Origin: Sporosarcina sp. HYO08
GTDB taxonomy: Bacteria > Bacillota > Bacilli > Bacillales_A > Planococcaceae
Reading direction: 5' to 3'
NCBI RefSeq assembly: GCF_001563475.1
Contig: NZ_LPUT01000001.1
Span: forward strand, 248,001-312,000
DNA length: 64,000 bases
The number at the start of each line of letters is the position of its first letter. Within the stretch, counting starts at the first letter, position 1. Made by a program: the position numbers and the translations under genes. Positions 36,339-45,771 of the stretch are shown one piece after another. The notes below the pieces were generated by a model. The model saw only the letters and a program-made list of their open reading frames with translations. It did no database searches and had not been told where the DNA came from.

Positions 36339-37298
36339 ATGATGGAAAAGAATTTAACAACGATAGCGGATGGGTTAAAAGGAAGAGATCTATTATCACT
36401 CCTTGACTATACAAGTGAAGAAATTGCTTACTTATTACATTTTGCTAAAGATATGAAAGAAGACATGGAGGCTGGGAATATGCCGCCATTATTAGCAGGT
36501 AAAACACTTGGCATGATTTTTGAGAAACATTCAACGCGCACGCGTATTTCTTTTGAAGTGGGCATGATCCAGCTTGGGGGCCATGCGATGTTCATGAACG
36601 CACGTGATTTGCAAATTGGCCGAGGTGAATCTGTATACGATACAGGTCATGTGTTGTCGGAATACTTGGACGGTGTGATGATTCGCGCCAATTCACACGA
36701 AATGGTGAAGGAACTGGCCACACATACATCCGTACCGGTGATCAATGGACTAACAGATATTTTCCATCCATGTCAAGCGTTGGCAGACTTGTTGACAATT
36801 TTGGAAGTAAAAGGTTCACTTTTAGGAAAGAAAATTGCCTACGTCGGGGATGGCAACAATGTTGCGCATTCACTCATCATTGCAGCTGCACATATGGGGA
36901 TGCATGCGGCAATCGCTACGCCAAAAGGCTTTGAATACGATGCGGATTTACTAGAAAAAGCGAAGGCAATTGCCGAAGCAAATGGCGGCAGTGTGTTTGC
37001 AACGAATGATCCGGTTGAAGCTGTTGTGAATGCAGATGCGGTTTATACAGATGTCTGGACGAGTATGGGGCAAGAGGCGGAAACAGAGGCAAGATTGAAA
37101 GCGTTCCAAGGCTTTCAAATTAACGATGCGTTAGTGGCTCACGCCAAAGATGATTATATGTTCCTACATTGTTTACCAGCGCACCGTGAAGAAGAAGTGG
37201 CGACATCTGTCATCGACGGACCAAACTCGTATGTTTTCCAGCAGGCAGGCAATCGATTGCATGCACAAAAAGCTGTATTGGCGGCATTGTTGGGATAA
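36339..37298 (+). CDS. argF: Ornithine carbamoyltransferase
   Basis: The enzyme joins carbamoyl phosphate and ornithine to form citrulline in arginine synthesis. The 319 residues show all signatures: STRTR (carbamoyl-phosphate binding), HPCQ (about 133), DVWTSMGQE (ornithine loop) and HCLPAHR near the C-terminus. Starts at 36333, 36339 and 36342 are in frame. ATG 36339 is 7 bases from GAGGG and gives MMEKNLTT. The gene stands alone, not in an arc cluster, and the promoter carries an ARG-box-like site, so an anabolic role is more likely than the catabolic ArcB. Confidence 0.93.
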   Translation: MMEKNLTTIADGLKGRDLLSLLDYTSEEIAYLLHFAKDMKEDMEAGNMPPLLAGKTLGMIFEKHSTRTRISFEVGMIQLGGHAMFMNARDLQIGRGESVYDTGHVLSEYLDGVMIRANSHEMVKELATHTSVPVINGLTDIFHPCQALADLLTILEVKGSLLGKKIAYVGDGNNVAHSLIIAAAHMGMHAAIATPKGFEYDADLLEKAKAIAEANGGSVFATNDPVEAVVNADAVYTDVWTSMGQEAETEARLKAFQGFQINDALVAHAKDDYMFLHCLPAHREEEVATSVIDGPNSYVFQQAGNRLHAQKAVLAALLG

Positions 37299-37308
37299 AA
37301 TTGAACAA

Positions 37309-37345
37309 TAAAAAGGATCCAGGGAATTGCCCGGGATCCTTTTTT
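37309..37345. terminator. Bidirectional terminator between argF and luxS
   Basis: AAAAAGGATCC-GG pairs with CC-GGATCCTTTTTT; the convergent luxS stop codon follows at once. Confidence 0.93.
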
Positions 37346-37346
37346 A

Positions 37347-37820
37347 TTATTTCACAACAGCTTCTTTTGAACGAAACGGGTCGTCACTAAGTCCAGCTTC
37401 GACGACTTGCTTTGCATATTCTTGTGCAGAAAACAGTGAGTGATCACGGTAGTTTCCGCATTCGAGTGCAGAAACTGCCGGAATATGTTCTGTCACAATG
37501 ACCTTTTCAAGCACTTTTGTTAAAGCTGCGGCGATTTCCTTCGGCCTGTGTTCATCCCAAATGATCATGTAAAACCCTGTTCGGCATCCCATCGGTGAGA
37601 TGTCTACAATTCCTTCCAGCTCATCACGCATATACGTTGCAAGCAGATGTTCCAATGTATGAACTGCCGAAGTTGGCATGGCATCTTCATTTGGCTGTAA
37701 AAAACGTAAATCATACTTTTGCAGCTTGCTTCCTTTTTCGTGTTGTTCAGTTCCAGCCAACCGCACATACGGCGCCTTTACTTTTGTATGGTCGAGTAAA
37801 AAACTTTCAACTTGTGCCAT
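37347..37820 (-). CDS. luxS: S-ribosylhomocysteine lyase
   Basis: LuxS cleaves S-ribosylhomocysteine to homocysteine and the AI-2 precursor DPD in the activated methyl cycle. The 157 residues are the usual length. The metal site is visible as HTLEHLLA (the two His, about 54 and 58) and the catalytic Cys region as ALECGNYRDHS (about 126). The start ATG 37820 follows GAGGGG. It is a single gene convergent with argF. Confidence 0.96.
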   Translation of the reverse strand: MAQVESFLLDHTKVKAPYVRLAGTEQHEKGSKLQKYDLRFLQPNEDAMPTSAVHTLEHLLATYMRDELEGIVDISPMGCRTGFYMIIWDEHRPKEIAAALTKVLEKVIVTEHIPAVSALECGNYRDHSLFSAQEYAKQVVEAGLSDDPFRSKEAVVK

Positions 37821-38054
37821 TTTCCCCTCATCCTTTCCTATTTAACAACTAACCTATCATAATTGCATAACTATTGTAAACGTATTTTTATAATGTTCGG
37901 AAAAGTTAATCGAGAAAAAGGGGTTTTGTATTCAAGGTAATCAGCTACTAAACCTACTGAAATAATAGAGATTGAGATAGGTACTGTATTGTATGGAATT
38001 GATTGGAGAAATGCCAATTGCTACTGGAAATTAAAAAGGAGCGAATAAGTGCTG

Positions 38055-38103
38055 AAAAAAACAGTGCCAAGTATATGCGCTAACTGCACATGTACTTGGC
38101 ACT
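38055..38103 (-). terminator. Terminator of sspI
   Basis: On the minus strand AGTGCCAAGTACATG and CATATACTTGGCACT pair (one mismatch), followed by seven T, just behind the sspI stop codon. Confidence 0.85.
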
Positions 38104-38126
38104 ATTCACTACATCTTACATTTTCG

Positions 38127-38336
38127 TCAGCCTGCGAAAGCTCTTTGAAGCTCGCCAGCCATTTGGGATTTTTCTTGCTCGTCTGCACTATTCCAAAGCT
38201 TTTCGAAAAATACGCCAAGACCAGGCAGCAAATGCTCTTCGCCACGTTTAATCGCATCTTCTACGACGCTGCGGATTTGCTCGGCATTATTATTTGTCAT
38301 ATTGGCTGTAATGGCATCTCGAATTTGAAAATTCAT
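38127..38336 (-). CDS. sspI: Small acid-soluble spore protein I
   Basis: This 69-residue protein has the SspI pattern FQIRDAITANMTNNNAEQIRSVVEDAI...GEEHLLPGLGVFFEKLW and the expected length (~70). SspI is a minor forespore protein in Bacillus, normally made under sigma-G. I start at ATG 38336, 9 bases after AGGAGG; the ATG at 38345 abuts that site. As in B. subtilis it is divergent from the ysgA RNA methyltransferase gene, which supports the call. I could not find a clear sigma-G promoter in the 93-base gap. Confidence 0.92.
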   Translation of the reverse strand: MNFQIRDAITANMTNNNAEQIRSVVEDAIKRGEEHLLPGLGVFFEKLWNSADEQEKSQMAGELQRAFAG

Positions 38337-38429
38337 GTTGATCATCCTCCTACAAATATATTGGACACAAAAATCGCCAACTATACCGCCTTTTTTGATA
38401 CACTAAAAAGAAAAAAGGCGGTTACCCAG

Positions 38430-39191
38430 ATGAAACGAATTGAATCCACACAAAATGCGTTAGTCAAGCATTGGAAGAAGCTTGTCACAACAAGGAAAGA
38501 GCGTGACAAATCAGAAGAATTTCTCATTGAAGGCTTTCATCTTGTTGAAGAAGCATTAAAAACAGAAGGCATACTTTTATCGATTATGATCCGTGAAGGG
38601 GTAGAGCTTCCGGCGAATTTAAACGTGGAGGGCGTTCACCTTGTAGAACTTTCTCAAGCAGTTGCCAAAGAAATAGCAGAGACAGAGCAATCCCAAGGCA
38701 TTTTTGCACATTGTCGCCAGCCGCAGTATGATGAAAACCATTTTGCTGCATGGGAAAAGATTCTGTTAATCGATGCAGTCCAAGATCCAGGAAATGTCGG
38801 GACAATGATTCGAACAGCGGATGCTGCTGGAATGGATGCTGTCATTCTTGGAAAAGGGTCCGCGGATCCATATAGCCCGAAAACAGTTCGATCCGCACAA
38901 GGTGCTCATTTTCATATTCCTGTTGTTAGAGGCGATCTTGCAGAGTGGACGGCAAATGCAAAGAATGCTGGCATAAAAGTGTTGGGCACTGGCTTGCGAG
39001 ACGCAGTCAATTATACAGAAATTGCGCCCGAGTCGTCATTCGCCCTCCTCGTTGGAAATGAAGGAAGCGGCGTCAATGAAGAACTATTAGACCAGGCAGA
39101 CCACATCGTCAAAATTCCAATGTACGGGCAGGCAGAATCGTTGAACGTTGCAGTGGCGACAGGTATTTTGCTTTATACATATGTTCGATAA
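38430..39191 (+). CDS. ysgA: TrmH-family (SPOUT) RNA 2'-O-methyltransferase, YsgA-like
   Basis: This 253-residue enzyme has an N-terminal RNA-substrate-binding domain (NALVKHWKKLVTTRKERDKSEEFLIEGFHLVEEAL) and a C-terminal SPOUT domain with the three motifs DAVQDPGNVGTMIRTADAAG, LLVGNEGSGVNEE and IPMYGQAESLNVAVATGI. The knotted SAM site is therefore complete. The target nucleotide (rRNA or tRNA) is unknown. The ATG at 38430 has AAAGGCGG upstream. The same open frame runs back across sspI on the other strand, but homologues begin here. The T-box leader of pheST follows downstream. Confidence 0.92.
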   Translation: MKRIESTQNALVKHWKKLVTTRKERDKSEEFLIEGFHLVEEALKTEGILLSIMIREGVELPANLNVEGVHLVELSQAVAKEIAETEQSQGIFAHCRQPQYDENHFAAWEKILLIDAVQDPGNVGTMIRTADAAGMDAVILGKGSADPYSPKTVRSAQGAHFHIPVVRGDLAEWTANAKNAGIKVLGTGLRDAVNYTEIAPESSFALLVGNEGSGVNEELLDQADHIVKIPMYGQAESLNVAVATGILLYTYVR

Positions 39192-39254
39192 GTGAATTGT
39201 TGATGAAAAATGTGGAATCAGGTATACTTGATGATGATCTTACAGTAATTTAAA

Positions 39255-39500
39255 AAAGCTTTGACCGGGAAAAGTAAACAAATGACAAACTGACAGGGAG
39301 TTTGCGCCATGACTGGAAGCGCGAATGGGTAACGCATTGTTGAAGTTCACCCCGCGAGCTGCCGCTTAGACCAGTATTTGCTGTAAAGGCGCGCCGGCAA
39401 CGGACCGTTATTCCGATTTGAGTGATCATACAATTTGTATGATAAATCAGGGTGGTACCGCGAAATAATCCTCGTCCCTTTTATAGGGGCGGGGTTTTTT
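39255..39500 (+). promoter_or_regulatory. T-box leader of pheST (tRNA-Phe sensing)
   Basis: The conserved T-box AGGGTGGTACCGCG lies at 39449-39462, followed by the terminator hairpin CCTCGTCCC / GGGGCGGGG and TTTTTT (39471-39499). The upstream ~190 bases fold as the stem I region, with GGGAGTTTGCGCC near the start, and contain a candidate specifier TTC (Phe) at 39346-39348. Uncharged tRNA-Phe would stabilise the antiterminator and allow pheST transcription. Confidence 0.92.
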
Positions 39501-39567
39501 ATTGTTCTTAAGGGATAACAATAAAAGTCTTAAGTGGTTATCACAAATTTCGAAAGGAGCGTTAAAA

Positions 39568-40605
39568 ATGGAAACACAGTTAAATCAATTAAAAGACGAA
39601 GCGCTTGCCAAAATCGAAGCAGCTTCAAATACGAAAGAACTGAATGAAGTTCGAGTGGCGTATTTAGGTAAAAAAGGGCCAATTACGGATCTGTTAAAAG
39701 GGATGGGGAAACTACCAGCCGAGGAACGTCCAAAAATGGGGGCGCTTGTAAACGTCATTCGTGAAACGGTCACGACACAGTTGGAAGAGCGCATGGCTCA
39801 TCTAGAAGAGCAAGCGATTAACGAACAGCTTGCAAAAGAAGCGATTGACGTAACATTACCGGGTCGTCCTGTACGTACGGGCAATCATCATCCACTCACA
39901 CGTGTTGTTGAGGAAATTGAGGACTTCTTCATTAGCATGGGCTATGAAATCGCGGAAGGTCCGGAAGTTGAAAAGGATTATTACAATTTCGAGGCGCTAA
40001 ACTTGCCAAAAGGACACCCTGCACGCGATATGCAAGATTCTTTCTATATTTCCGAGGAAATACTTCTTCGCACGCATACATCACCGGTGCAAGCAAGAAC
40101 GATGGAAGCGAAAGACGGCGCAGCGATCAAAATCATTTGCCCGGGGAAAGTGTATCGCCGAGATAGCGACGATGCCACGCATTCTCATCAGTTTACGCAA
40201 ATCGAAGGACTTGTCGTCGGTGAAAACATTCGCATGAGTGATTTGAAAGGAACACTTTCATTATTTGCGAAAAAAATGTTCGGGGCAGATCGTGAAATTC
40301 GTCTTCGACCAAGCTTTTTCCCGTTTACAGAGCCGTCCGTTGAAATGGACATTTCTTGCTTCAAATGCGGTGGAGATGGCTGTAACGTCTGTAAAAAGAC
40401 TGGATGGATTGAAATTTTAGGTGCGGGTATGGTGCATCCGAATGTGCTGGAAATGGCTGGCTATGATTCATCGGCCGTTACAGGATTTGCATTTGGTATG
40501 GGTCCTGAGCGTATTGCAATGTTGAAATATGGTGTGGAAGATATCCGTCATTTCTATACGAATGATGTGCGGTTCATTTCCCAATTCCACCGGACGGAAG
40601 CATAA
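39568..40605 (+). CDS. pheS: Phenylalanine--tRNA ligase alpha subunit
   Basis: This is the catalytic alpha subunit of the alpha2-beta2 PheRS. The 345 residues (B. subtilis 344) include an N-terminal coiled coil (to ~80) that grips tRNA-Phe, and the class II catalytic core with motif 2 ([27 protein letters not shown]) and motif 3 ([14 protein letters not shown]). A zinc-like Cys cluster [12 protein letters not shown] precedes motif 3, as in Gram-positive PheS. The start ATG 39568 is 6-7 bases from AAAGGAGC; an earlier ATG in frame lies inside the T-box leader. pheT follows after 13 bases. Confidence 0.97.
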   Translation: METQLNQLKDEALAKIEAASNTKELNEVRVAYLGKKGPITDLLKGMGKLPAEERPKMGALVNVIRETVTTQLEERMAHLEEQAINEQLAKEAIDVTLPGRPVRTGNHHPLTRVVEEIEDFFISMGYEIAEGPEVEKDYYNFEALNLPKGHPARDMQDSFYISEEILLRTHTSPVQARTMEAKDGAAIKIICPGKVYRRDSDDATHSHQFTQIEGLVVGENIRMSDLKGTLSLFAKKMFGADREIRLRPSFFPFTEPSVEMDISCFKCGGDGCNVCKKTGWIEILGAGMVHPNVLEMAGYDSSAVTGFAFGMGPERIAMLKYGVEDIRHFYTNDVRFISQFHRTEA

Positions 40606-40618
40606 GGAGGAAACAGGT

Positions 40619-43030
40619 ATGTTAGTATCAACGAAATGGTTAGGGGATTACGTTAATATAAAAAACATCGCAGTTGAAGAACTGGCGGAGAAAATTACAC
40701 GTGCAGGGATTGAAGTCGACGCAATCATTGACCGCTCACACGGCATGACAAATGTTGTTGTCGGCTATGTCAAAGAATGTGTCAAACATCCAGAAGCGGA
40801 TAAATTAAGCATTTGTCAAGTGGATGTCGGCGAAGAAACGACACAAATTATTTGTGGTGCGCCGAACGTTGCAGAAGGACAAAAAGTCATCGTGGCACGC
40901 CCGGGTGCAGTACTTCCGGGCAATTTTAAAATTAAAAAAGCGAAGCTGCGCGGGGAAGAGTCTAACGGGATGATTTGCTCGCTTCAAGAGCTTGCAATTG
41001 AAGGAAAACTTGTTCCAAAAGCCTATGCAGAAGGCATTTACGTACTTCCAGATAGTGCAATTCCAGGTGAAGATGCATTGCCGCTCCTTGGCCTAGACGA
41101 TCAAGTACTTGAATTCGATTTGACGCCAAACCGTTCAGACGCTCTTAGCATGCTAGGCGTTGCGTACGAAGTCGGTGCAATTTTATCGCAAGGCATTGTT
41201 CTGCCGGAAGTTTCCTATACGGAATCAGCCGAAAGAGCAGAAGATGTGTTAAAACTGCGTGTGGATGCGATTGAAGACAATCCAATGTATGTCGCAAAAG
41301 TTGTAAAAAACGTTAAAGTCGCAGAATCACCGCTTTGGCTTCAAAATTATTTAATGGCGGCAGGCGTGCGTCCACATAATAACGTGGTAGACATTACGAA
41401 CTTTGTATTGATGGAATACGGTCAGCCTCTCCATGCCTTTGACTACGATCGGTTAGAAACAGAAGAAATTGTTGTTCGACGTGCAGAAGAAGGCGAGAAA
41501 ATTACGACGCTCGATGAAGCAGAACGTACATTGAAAGGGCATAACCTTGTCATTACAAATGGCCAAGAGCCGGTAGCAGTTGCAGGTGTCATGGGCGGAT
41601 TAAATTCCGAAGTACATGATGGTACAACGACAGTCGTCATTGAGTCGGCTTATTTTGCACCGGCATCCGTTCGTCAAACGTCAAAAGAACTTGGTCTTCG
41701 CAGTGATGCAAGCACGCGTTTTGAAAAAGGCGTAGACCCGGAGCGCGTCGCACAAGCAGCTGAACGTGCAGCACAGCTAATGGCTGAACTTGCAGGCGGA
41801 GAAGTACTTGCCGGATCTGTTGTCATTGACGAGTTAGATAAAACACCAGCACGCATTACGGTATCACCCGATACGATTAATAACCGCCTTGGCATGAAAA
41901 TTTCGTTGGAAGATATGTTGTCCATATTAGACCGTCTGCAAATTCCTACTGAAGCAGTCAGCGGGAAACTTGTCATTGACGCGCCAACGCGCCGCCAAGA
42001 TCTTCGCATTGAAGAAGATATCATCGAGGAAATCGCTCGTTTGTATGGGTACGATGAAATTCCAATGACATTGCCAGTTGGGGAGTCAACACCAGGTGGT
42101 TTAACGCCTTACCAAGCGAAGCGCCGTACAGTTCGTGCATTTTTGGAAGGTGCAGGTCTTTACCAAGCACTGACGTATTCATTGACATCCAAAGAACATG
42201 CACAGCAATACGCGCTTGAAACTGCGCCAGTCACCGAATTGCTGATGCCGATGAGCGAAGAGCGCAGTGTCCTGCGTCAAAGCCTAATTCCGCATTTACT
42301 AGAAGCAGCAACTTATAACGTTGCACGCCGCATCGAATCGGTTGCGTTGTATGAAACAGGTTCAGTTTTCCTTGGCCTAGAAGAAGATGGGTTGCCGAAA
42401 GAAGTTGAACATGTAGCTGCTGTCCTAACGGGCAAATGGGTAGACCATGCATGGCAAGGTGAAAGTAAAAAAGTCGATTTCTTCGTCATGAAAGGGATCG
42501 TGGAAGGCATGATGGACAGCATCGGTCAACTTGATGGGCTTTCATTCGAACAGGCCGTGGTAGAGGGCATGCATCCAGGCCGTACGGCGAAAATTTTATT
42601 GAATGGCGAAGAGATTGGATTGATCGGACAAATTCACCCGACAGAACAAAAGAAACGCGATTTGAAAGAAACATATATAATGGAAATTAACTTGCAAAAA
42701 GTGCTTCAAACAGAAGTAGATGAAGTGCTGTATACGCAGGTACCAAGATTCCCATCTATGTCACGTGATATCGCGCTTGTCGTTGCTTCTGAAACATCTG
42801 CTGGAACACTTCAAGCGATTATTCGCAATGCGGGCGGCAAGTTGTTAAAAGACGTTCGTCTCTTTGACTTGTACGAAGGTGCAAATGTAGAAGAAGGGAA
42901 GAAATCATTAGCCTTCTCCCTCACATACTTCGACCCAGAACGTACATTAACGGACGAAGAAGTTGTCAAAGCGCATGATAAAGTATTAAAAGCATTAACA
43001 GATGAAGCAGGGGCGGTACTTCGCGGATAA
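40619..43030 (+). CDS. pheT: Phenylalanine--tRNA ligase beta subunit
   Basis: The 803 residues (B. subtilis 804) carry an N-terminal EMAP/tRNA-binding domain (about 40-155: VVVGYVKECVKHPEADKLSICQVDVG), the B3/B4 editing domain that hydrolyses Tyr-tRNA-Phe, the B5 fold, a catalytically inactive class II-like core, and a C-terminal ferredoxin-fold anticodon-binding domain (about 710-803: VPRFPSMSRDIALVV). The ATG is 7 bases after AAGGAGGAAA. It forms an operon with pheS and ends in a strong terminator. Confidence 0.97.
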   Translation: MLVSTKWLGDYVNIKNIAVEELAEKITRAGIEVDAIIDRSHGMTNVVVGYVKECVKHPEADKLSICQVDVGEETTQIICGAPNVAEGQKVIVARPGAVLPGNFKIKKAKLRGEESNGMICSLQELAIEGKLVPKAYAEGIYVLPDSAIPGEDALPLLGLDDQVLEFDLTPNRSDALSMLGVAYEVGAILSQGIVLPEVSYTESAERAEDVLKLRVDAIEDNPMYVAKVVKNVKVAESPLWLQNYLMAAGVRPHNNVVDITNFVLMEYGQPLHAFDYDRLETEEIVVRRAEEGEKITTLDEAERTLKGHNLVITNGQEPVAVAGVMGGLNSEVHDGTTTVVIESAYFAPASVRQTSKELGLRSDASTRFEKGVDPERVAQAAERAAQLMAELAGGEVLAGSVVIDELDKTPARITVSPDTINNRLGMKISLEDMLSILDRLQIPTEAVSGKLVIDAPTRRQDLRIEEDIIEEIARLYGYDEIPMTLPVGESTPGGLTPYQAKRRTVRAFLEGAGLYQALTYSLTSKEHAQQYALETAPVTELLMPMSEERSVLRQSLIPHLLEAATYNVARRIESVALYETGSVFLGLEEDGLPKEVEHVAAVLTGKWVDHAWQGESKKVDFFVMKGIVEGMMDSIGQLDGLSFEQAVVEGMHPGRTAKILLNGEEIGLIGQIHPTEQKKRDLKETYIMEINLQKVLQTEVDEVLYTQVPRFPSMSRDIALVVASETSAGTLQAIIRNAGGKLLKDVRLFDLYEGANVEEGKKSLAFSLTYFDPERTLTDEEVVKAHDKVLKALTDEAGAVLRG

Positions 43031-43031
43031 T

Positions 43032-43070
43032 AAAAAAACGCAGTTGGACTCATTTCCAACTGCGTTTTTT
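43032..43070. terminator. Bidirectional terminator after pheT
   Basis: AAAAAACGCAGTTGG and CCAACTGCGTTTTTT form a perfect 15-bp stem between convergent genes. Confidence 0.95.
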
Positions 43071-43072
43071 CT

Positions 43073-43657
43073 TTATTTGTTCACCGGTTTTGTCACAGTG
43101 AATCCAATATCGGTCTTCATCTTGAATGCTTCATGATCCGTCAAATCCGCCGAATCTGCCGTGGAAAATTGGGCGGAACCATGAATAATGTATTCACCTT
43201 CAGGAAATCCCTTATCCATCAGTGTCTTGATGAAATCTACAGATTTTCCATCGTCTGCATCGCTGTAACCGCCGGCGAAGATATATTTTTCCCGAAACGG
43301 TTCTCCTTTTTTCAATGTCCGCACAATAAGCGGTTCATTCATCGCATAATCGACTTTGATTCCACGGATCCTTTCTTCTATTGGAAAATAGAATGGGGAA
43401 GCCGCATGGTAAATATCGATCGACTCCTTCTCACCGACATAAGTCAATTCCGCAAAGATCGCCGTATCACCAAATTCATCATATACGTCCTTCTCTGTAA
43501 ATAGCCGGTAGACAAAATTGCTATCTTCCACAGTAGCTTCGGCAGGTGGAAGGGGTTCACTTGGTGTAGATCCATTTGTTGTACTTTGGGATTCATTTGC
43601 GCCACATGCAGCAAGTACAATTACTAGCGTAAAAAGCCATATTACTTTTCCCATCAT
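43073..43657 (-). CDS. Hypothetical lipoprotein
   Basis: This protein of about 194 residues has a lipoprotein signal peptide ending in the lipobox LAAC (Cys about 18), then a Ser/Thr/Pro-rich linker and a globular domain (~50-194) with FVYRLFTEKDVYDEFGDTAIFAELTYVG. The beta-rich pattern resembles small immunoglobulin-like lipoproteins of Bacillales, but I cannot name a family. GAGGTG lies before the tandem ATG codons at 43657 and 43654. It is located between pheT and rnhC on the opposite strand, an accessory position not seen in B. subtilis. Confidence 0.72.
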   Translation of the reverse strand: MMGKVIWLFTLVIVLAACGANESQSTTNGSTPSEPLPPAEATVEDSNFVYRLFTEKDVYDEFGDTAIFAELTYVGEKESIDIYHAASPFYFPIEERIRGIKVDYAMNEPLIVRTLKKGEPFREKYIFAGGYSDADDGKSVDFIKTLMDKGFPEGEYIIHGSAQFSTADSADLTDHEAFKMKTDIGFTVTKPVNK

Positions 43658-43703
43658 GTTCACCTCAGTGAATTAGAACGGATGATGCTCTTATTAGTTA
43701 CGT

Positions 43704-44648
43704 TTAATTTCTTCTTTTCGCCACAATCGCTTTCGCTTTTTTCGCATTGGCAAAATGCCACTTGGTCATCGACTTCAAGGCCTCTTCACCTTTGGATAGG
43801 TAAATACGTGCGGCGATTTCATCGACTTTTGGACCGGCACCTTTTGGCAGTTCTATCCCTGCAATTTTACTTAATCGATCCATTTCCTTCAAAAATGCAA
43901 CACGGGCAATAATAGATGCGGCGGCTACGGATACATGAAGTCCTTCTGCTTTCGTTGAAAATAGGACGTTTTCACGAATAATTTCTGACTCCCCTTGAAT
44001 GTGATTGTAATAGATACCTCTTTCCGCAAATTGGTCAATTAAAATATGATCAGGCTTATCGCCATCCATTTTTCGAAGAACATGTTTGAGCGCTTGATTA
44101 TGAAGAAGCGCCTTAATCTTCCCTTGTGACCACCCTCGCCCTTGCACATCATTGTATTTATCGTTTTTCAACGTCAATACACTATGAATAAGTGTCGCTT
44201 CTAAGTCCGGGGCGATTTGTCGCATAAGATCATCCGTCAGCTGTTTAGAGTCTTTTACGCCCAACTCACGAACGAGTTCCACTTGATCCGCCCGTACAAA
44301 ACAAGCACAAACCGTAACGGGTCCAAAGAAATCACCTGTACCGGTTTCATCAGACCCGACGACTGATAACGAAGCAAGGTCTTTTGGCAGCCGATCTCCT
44401 TTTGTTTGTTGCTGACTTGGCGTTTTTGAAGATTTTTTGTTTTGCGTGGTGCCCCAAAGTCCGGCTTCTCTTTCCGCTCCGGCGCCTTGAAAAAGGACTT
44501 TACCAGATTTATAGGCAGTCACGGCTGTATCAGATAGTTTCGCCGCAAATACAACACCAGGTGCATTGCGCTCCACTTGTTGATTAGCATAATGGTGTAA
44601 TACTTTTTTCATTTGATCATTATTTAATAAAATAACTTGATTACTCAT
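43704..44648 (-). CDS. rnhC: Ribonuclease HIII
   Basis: This enzyme cleaves the RNA strand of RNA-DNA hybrids. The 314-residue length and the N-terminal TBP-like domain (about 1-80) distinguish HIII from HII. The catalytic DEDD site begins with VVGSDETGTGDFFGPV (Asp-Glu about 98-99), continues with the Asp of LIDQFAERG and ends in the SIIAR region. It is divergent from zapA, the same relative order as in B. subtilis, where rnhC sits next to zapA-cvpA-polX. Confidence 0.95.
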   Translation of the reverse strand: MSNQVILLNNDQMKKVLHHYANQQVERNAPGVVFAAKLSDTAVTAYKSGKVLFQGAGAEREAGLWGTTQNKKSSKTPSQQQTKGDRLPKDLASLSVVGSDETGTGDFFGPVTVCACFVRADQVELVRELGVKDSKQLTDDLMRQIAPDLEATLIHSVLTLKNDKYNDVQGRGWSQGKIKALLHNQALKHVLRKMDGDKPDHILIDQFAERGIYYNHIQGESEIIRENVLFSTKAEGLHVSVAAASIIARVAFLKEMDRLSKIAGIELPKGAGPKVDEIAARIYLSKGEEALKSMTKWHFANAKKAKAIVAKRRN

Positions 44649-44899
44649 TTAAAGCATCCTTTCGAAGGGAGATAGAGTTTCCGCCGGGTAAAGTACTAAG
44701 TCTTTAACGTCGGTATCATGACAAGTGAATCTTTTTCATGGTATGATGAAAAGCATAGTTTGTCTTTATTTAATTCATAAAAGTCTGCCTCGATTTAGTG
44801 GTAAGATGATGAGAAAAAAGCTACAATTCAGTATGTGACCGCTACTGAAGAATAGGAGAATACCCTATTCAAATGCTAGTCAAAACGAGAGGAGGGAAA

Positions 44900-45169
44900 A
44901 TGTCATTGGCAGACAACAACCAGAAGACTCGTACCGCAGTCGACATATACGGTCAGACTTATACAATTGTTGGATCTGAAACGAGCAGTCATATGCGACT
45001 CGTCGCCTCGATGGTCGATGACAAGATGCGTGAAATCAGTGAGCGCAATCCCTATCTCGACAGTGCGAAAATAGCTGTATTAACTGCAGTCAATTGCGTA
45101 CATGACTATCTTAAGCTAAAAGAGCAAGTTGAACAAATGGAAGAAGAATTGCAAAAGTTGAAAGGTTGA
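44900..45169 (+). CDS. zapA: Cell division protein ZapA
   Basis: This is a small activator of Z-ring assembly. About 89 residues contain the ZapA pattern [16 protein letters not shown]...[34 protein letters not shown], followed by a C-terminal coiled coil for dimerisation. GGAGGG (44891-44896) is 3 bases from ATG 44900 and 9 bases from TTG 44906. The TTG (product MADNNQKT) is equally or more likely the real start. cvpA follows after 10 bases as an operon partner. Confidence 0.92.
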   Translation: MSLADNNQKTRTAVDIYGQTYTIVGSETSSHMRLVASMVDDKMREISERNPYLDSAKIAVLTAVNCVHDYLKLKEQVEQMEEELQKLKG

Positions 45170-45179
45170 AGAATAGGCT

Positions 45180-45719
45180 ATGGTTGATTTACTTATACTC
45201 CTTCTTTTATTAGGAGGACTCATTACCGGCTTTAAACGCGGTCTAGTAGTGCAATTCATACATATGATTGGCTTTATTATTGCATTGACAGTTGCTTATA
45301 AGTATTATAAACAATTTGCAGACAAATTTGTGCTTTGGATTCCATATCCCGGCGTAACTGCAGGTGCGAAACTAAGTTTAAAAGTGGAGCAGCTTGATTT
45401 GGACCTCACATTTTATCGACTTCTTGCATTCGTCCTACTATTTGTCGTCGTTAAATTTGCAACACAGCTTCTGGCTTCGATGTTTGATTTTCTTAAGCAT
45501 TTGCCTGTGCTTGGTTTTGTTTCGCGATTTTTGGGGGCAGCATTAGGATTTGTCGAGTTTTACGTTGTACTTTTTTTCATACTTTATGTCGTTGCAATGT
45601 TGCCAATTGATTTGATCCAACAGTTTGTTGGGAAGTCATTGCTAGGAAAAGCGATATTGGAGCATACGCCGATCTTGACGGAGTCGGTGAAGAAATGGTG
45701 GTATATTTATAAAAGTTAA
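45180..45719 (+). CDS. CvpA-family membrane protein (YshB)
   Basis: This 179-residue protein has four membrane segments: DLLILLLLLGGLITGFKRG at the start, VQFIHMIGFIIALTVAYKYY, FYRLLAFVLLFVVVKFATQLL, and GFVEFYVVLFFILYVVAML. They match the CvpA/colicin V production family; the GxxxGFKRG motif after helix 1 is typical. The family is linked to envelope homeostasis, and the precise function is unknown. It is co-transcribed with zapA and closed by a terminator before polX. Confidence 0.88.
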   Translation: MVDLLILLLLLGGLITGFKRGLVVQFIHMIGFIIALTVAYKYYKQFADKFVLWIPYPGVTAGAKLSLKVEQLDLDLTFYRLLAFVLLFVVVKFATQLLASMFDFLKHLPVLGFVSRFLGAALGFVEFYVVLFFILYVVAMLPIDLIQQFVGKSLLGKAILEHTPILTESVKKWWYIYKS

Positions 45720-45721
45720 GT

Positions 45722-45752
45722 GCTTCCCCCTTCCAAGGAGGGAAGCTTTTTT
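45722..45752 (+). terminator. Terminator between cvpA and polX
   Basis: GCTTCCC pairs with GGGAAGC, followed by TTTTTT. Confidence 0.8.
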
Positions 45753-45771
45753 AAAGACAGGAGGGCTTTGA

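Noticed and set aside
38049..38429. Long N-terminal extension of the ysgA frame
   Set aside because: It is antisense to sspI and its terminator; homologues start at ATG 38430 (MKRIES).
39255..39500. tRNA-like or other RNA gene upstream of pheS
   Set aside because: The T-box sequence AGGGTGGTACCGCG and the terminator identify it as a T-box leader; no tRNA fold was found in the window.
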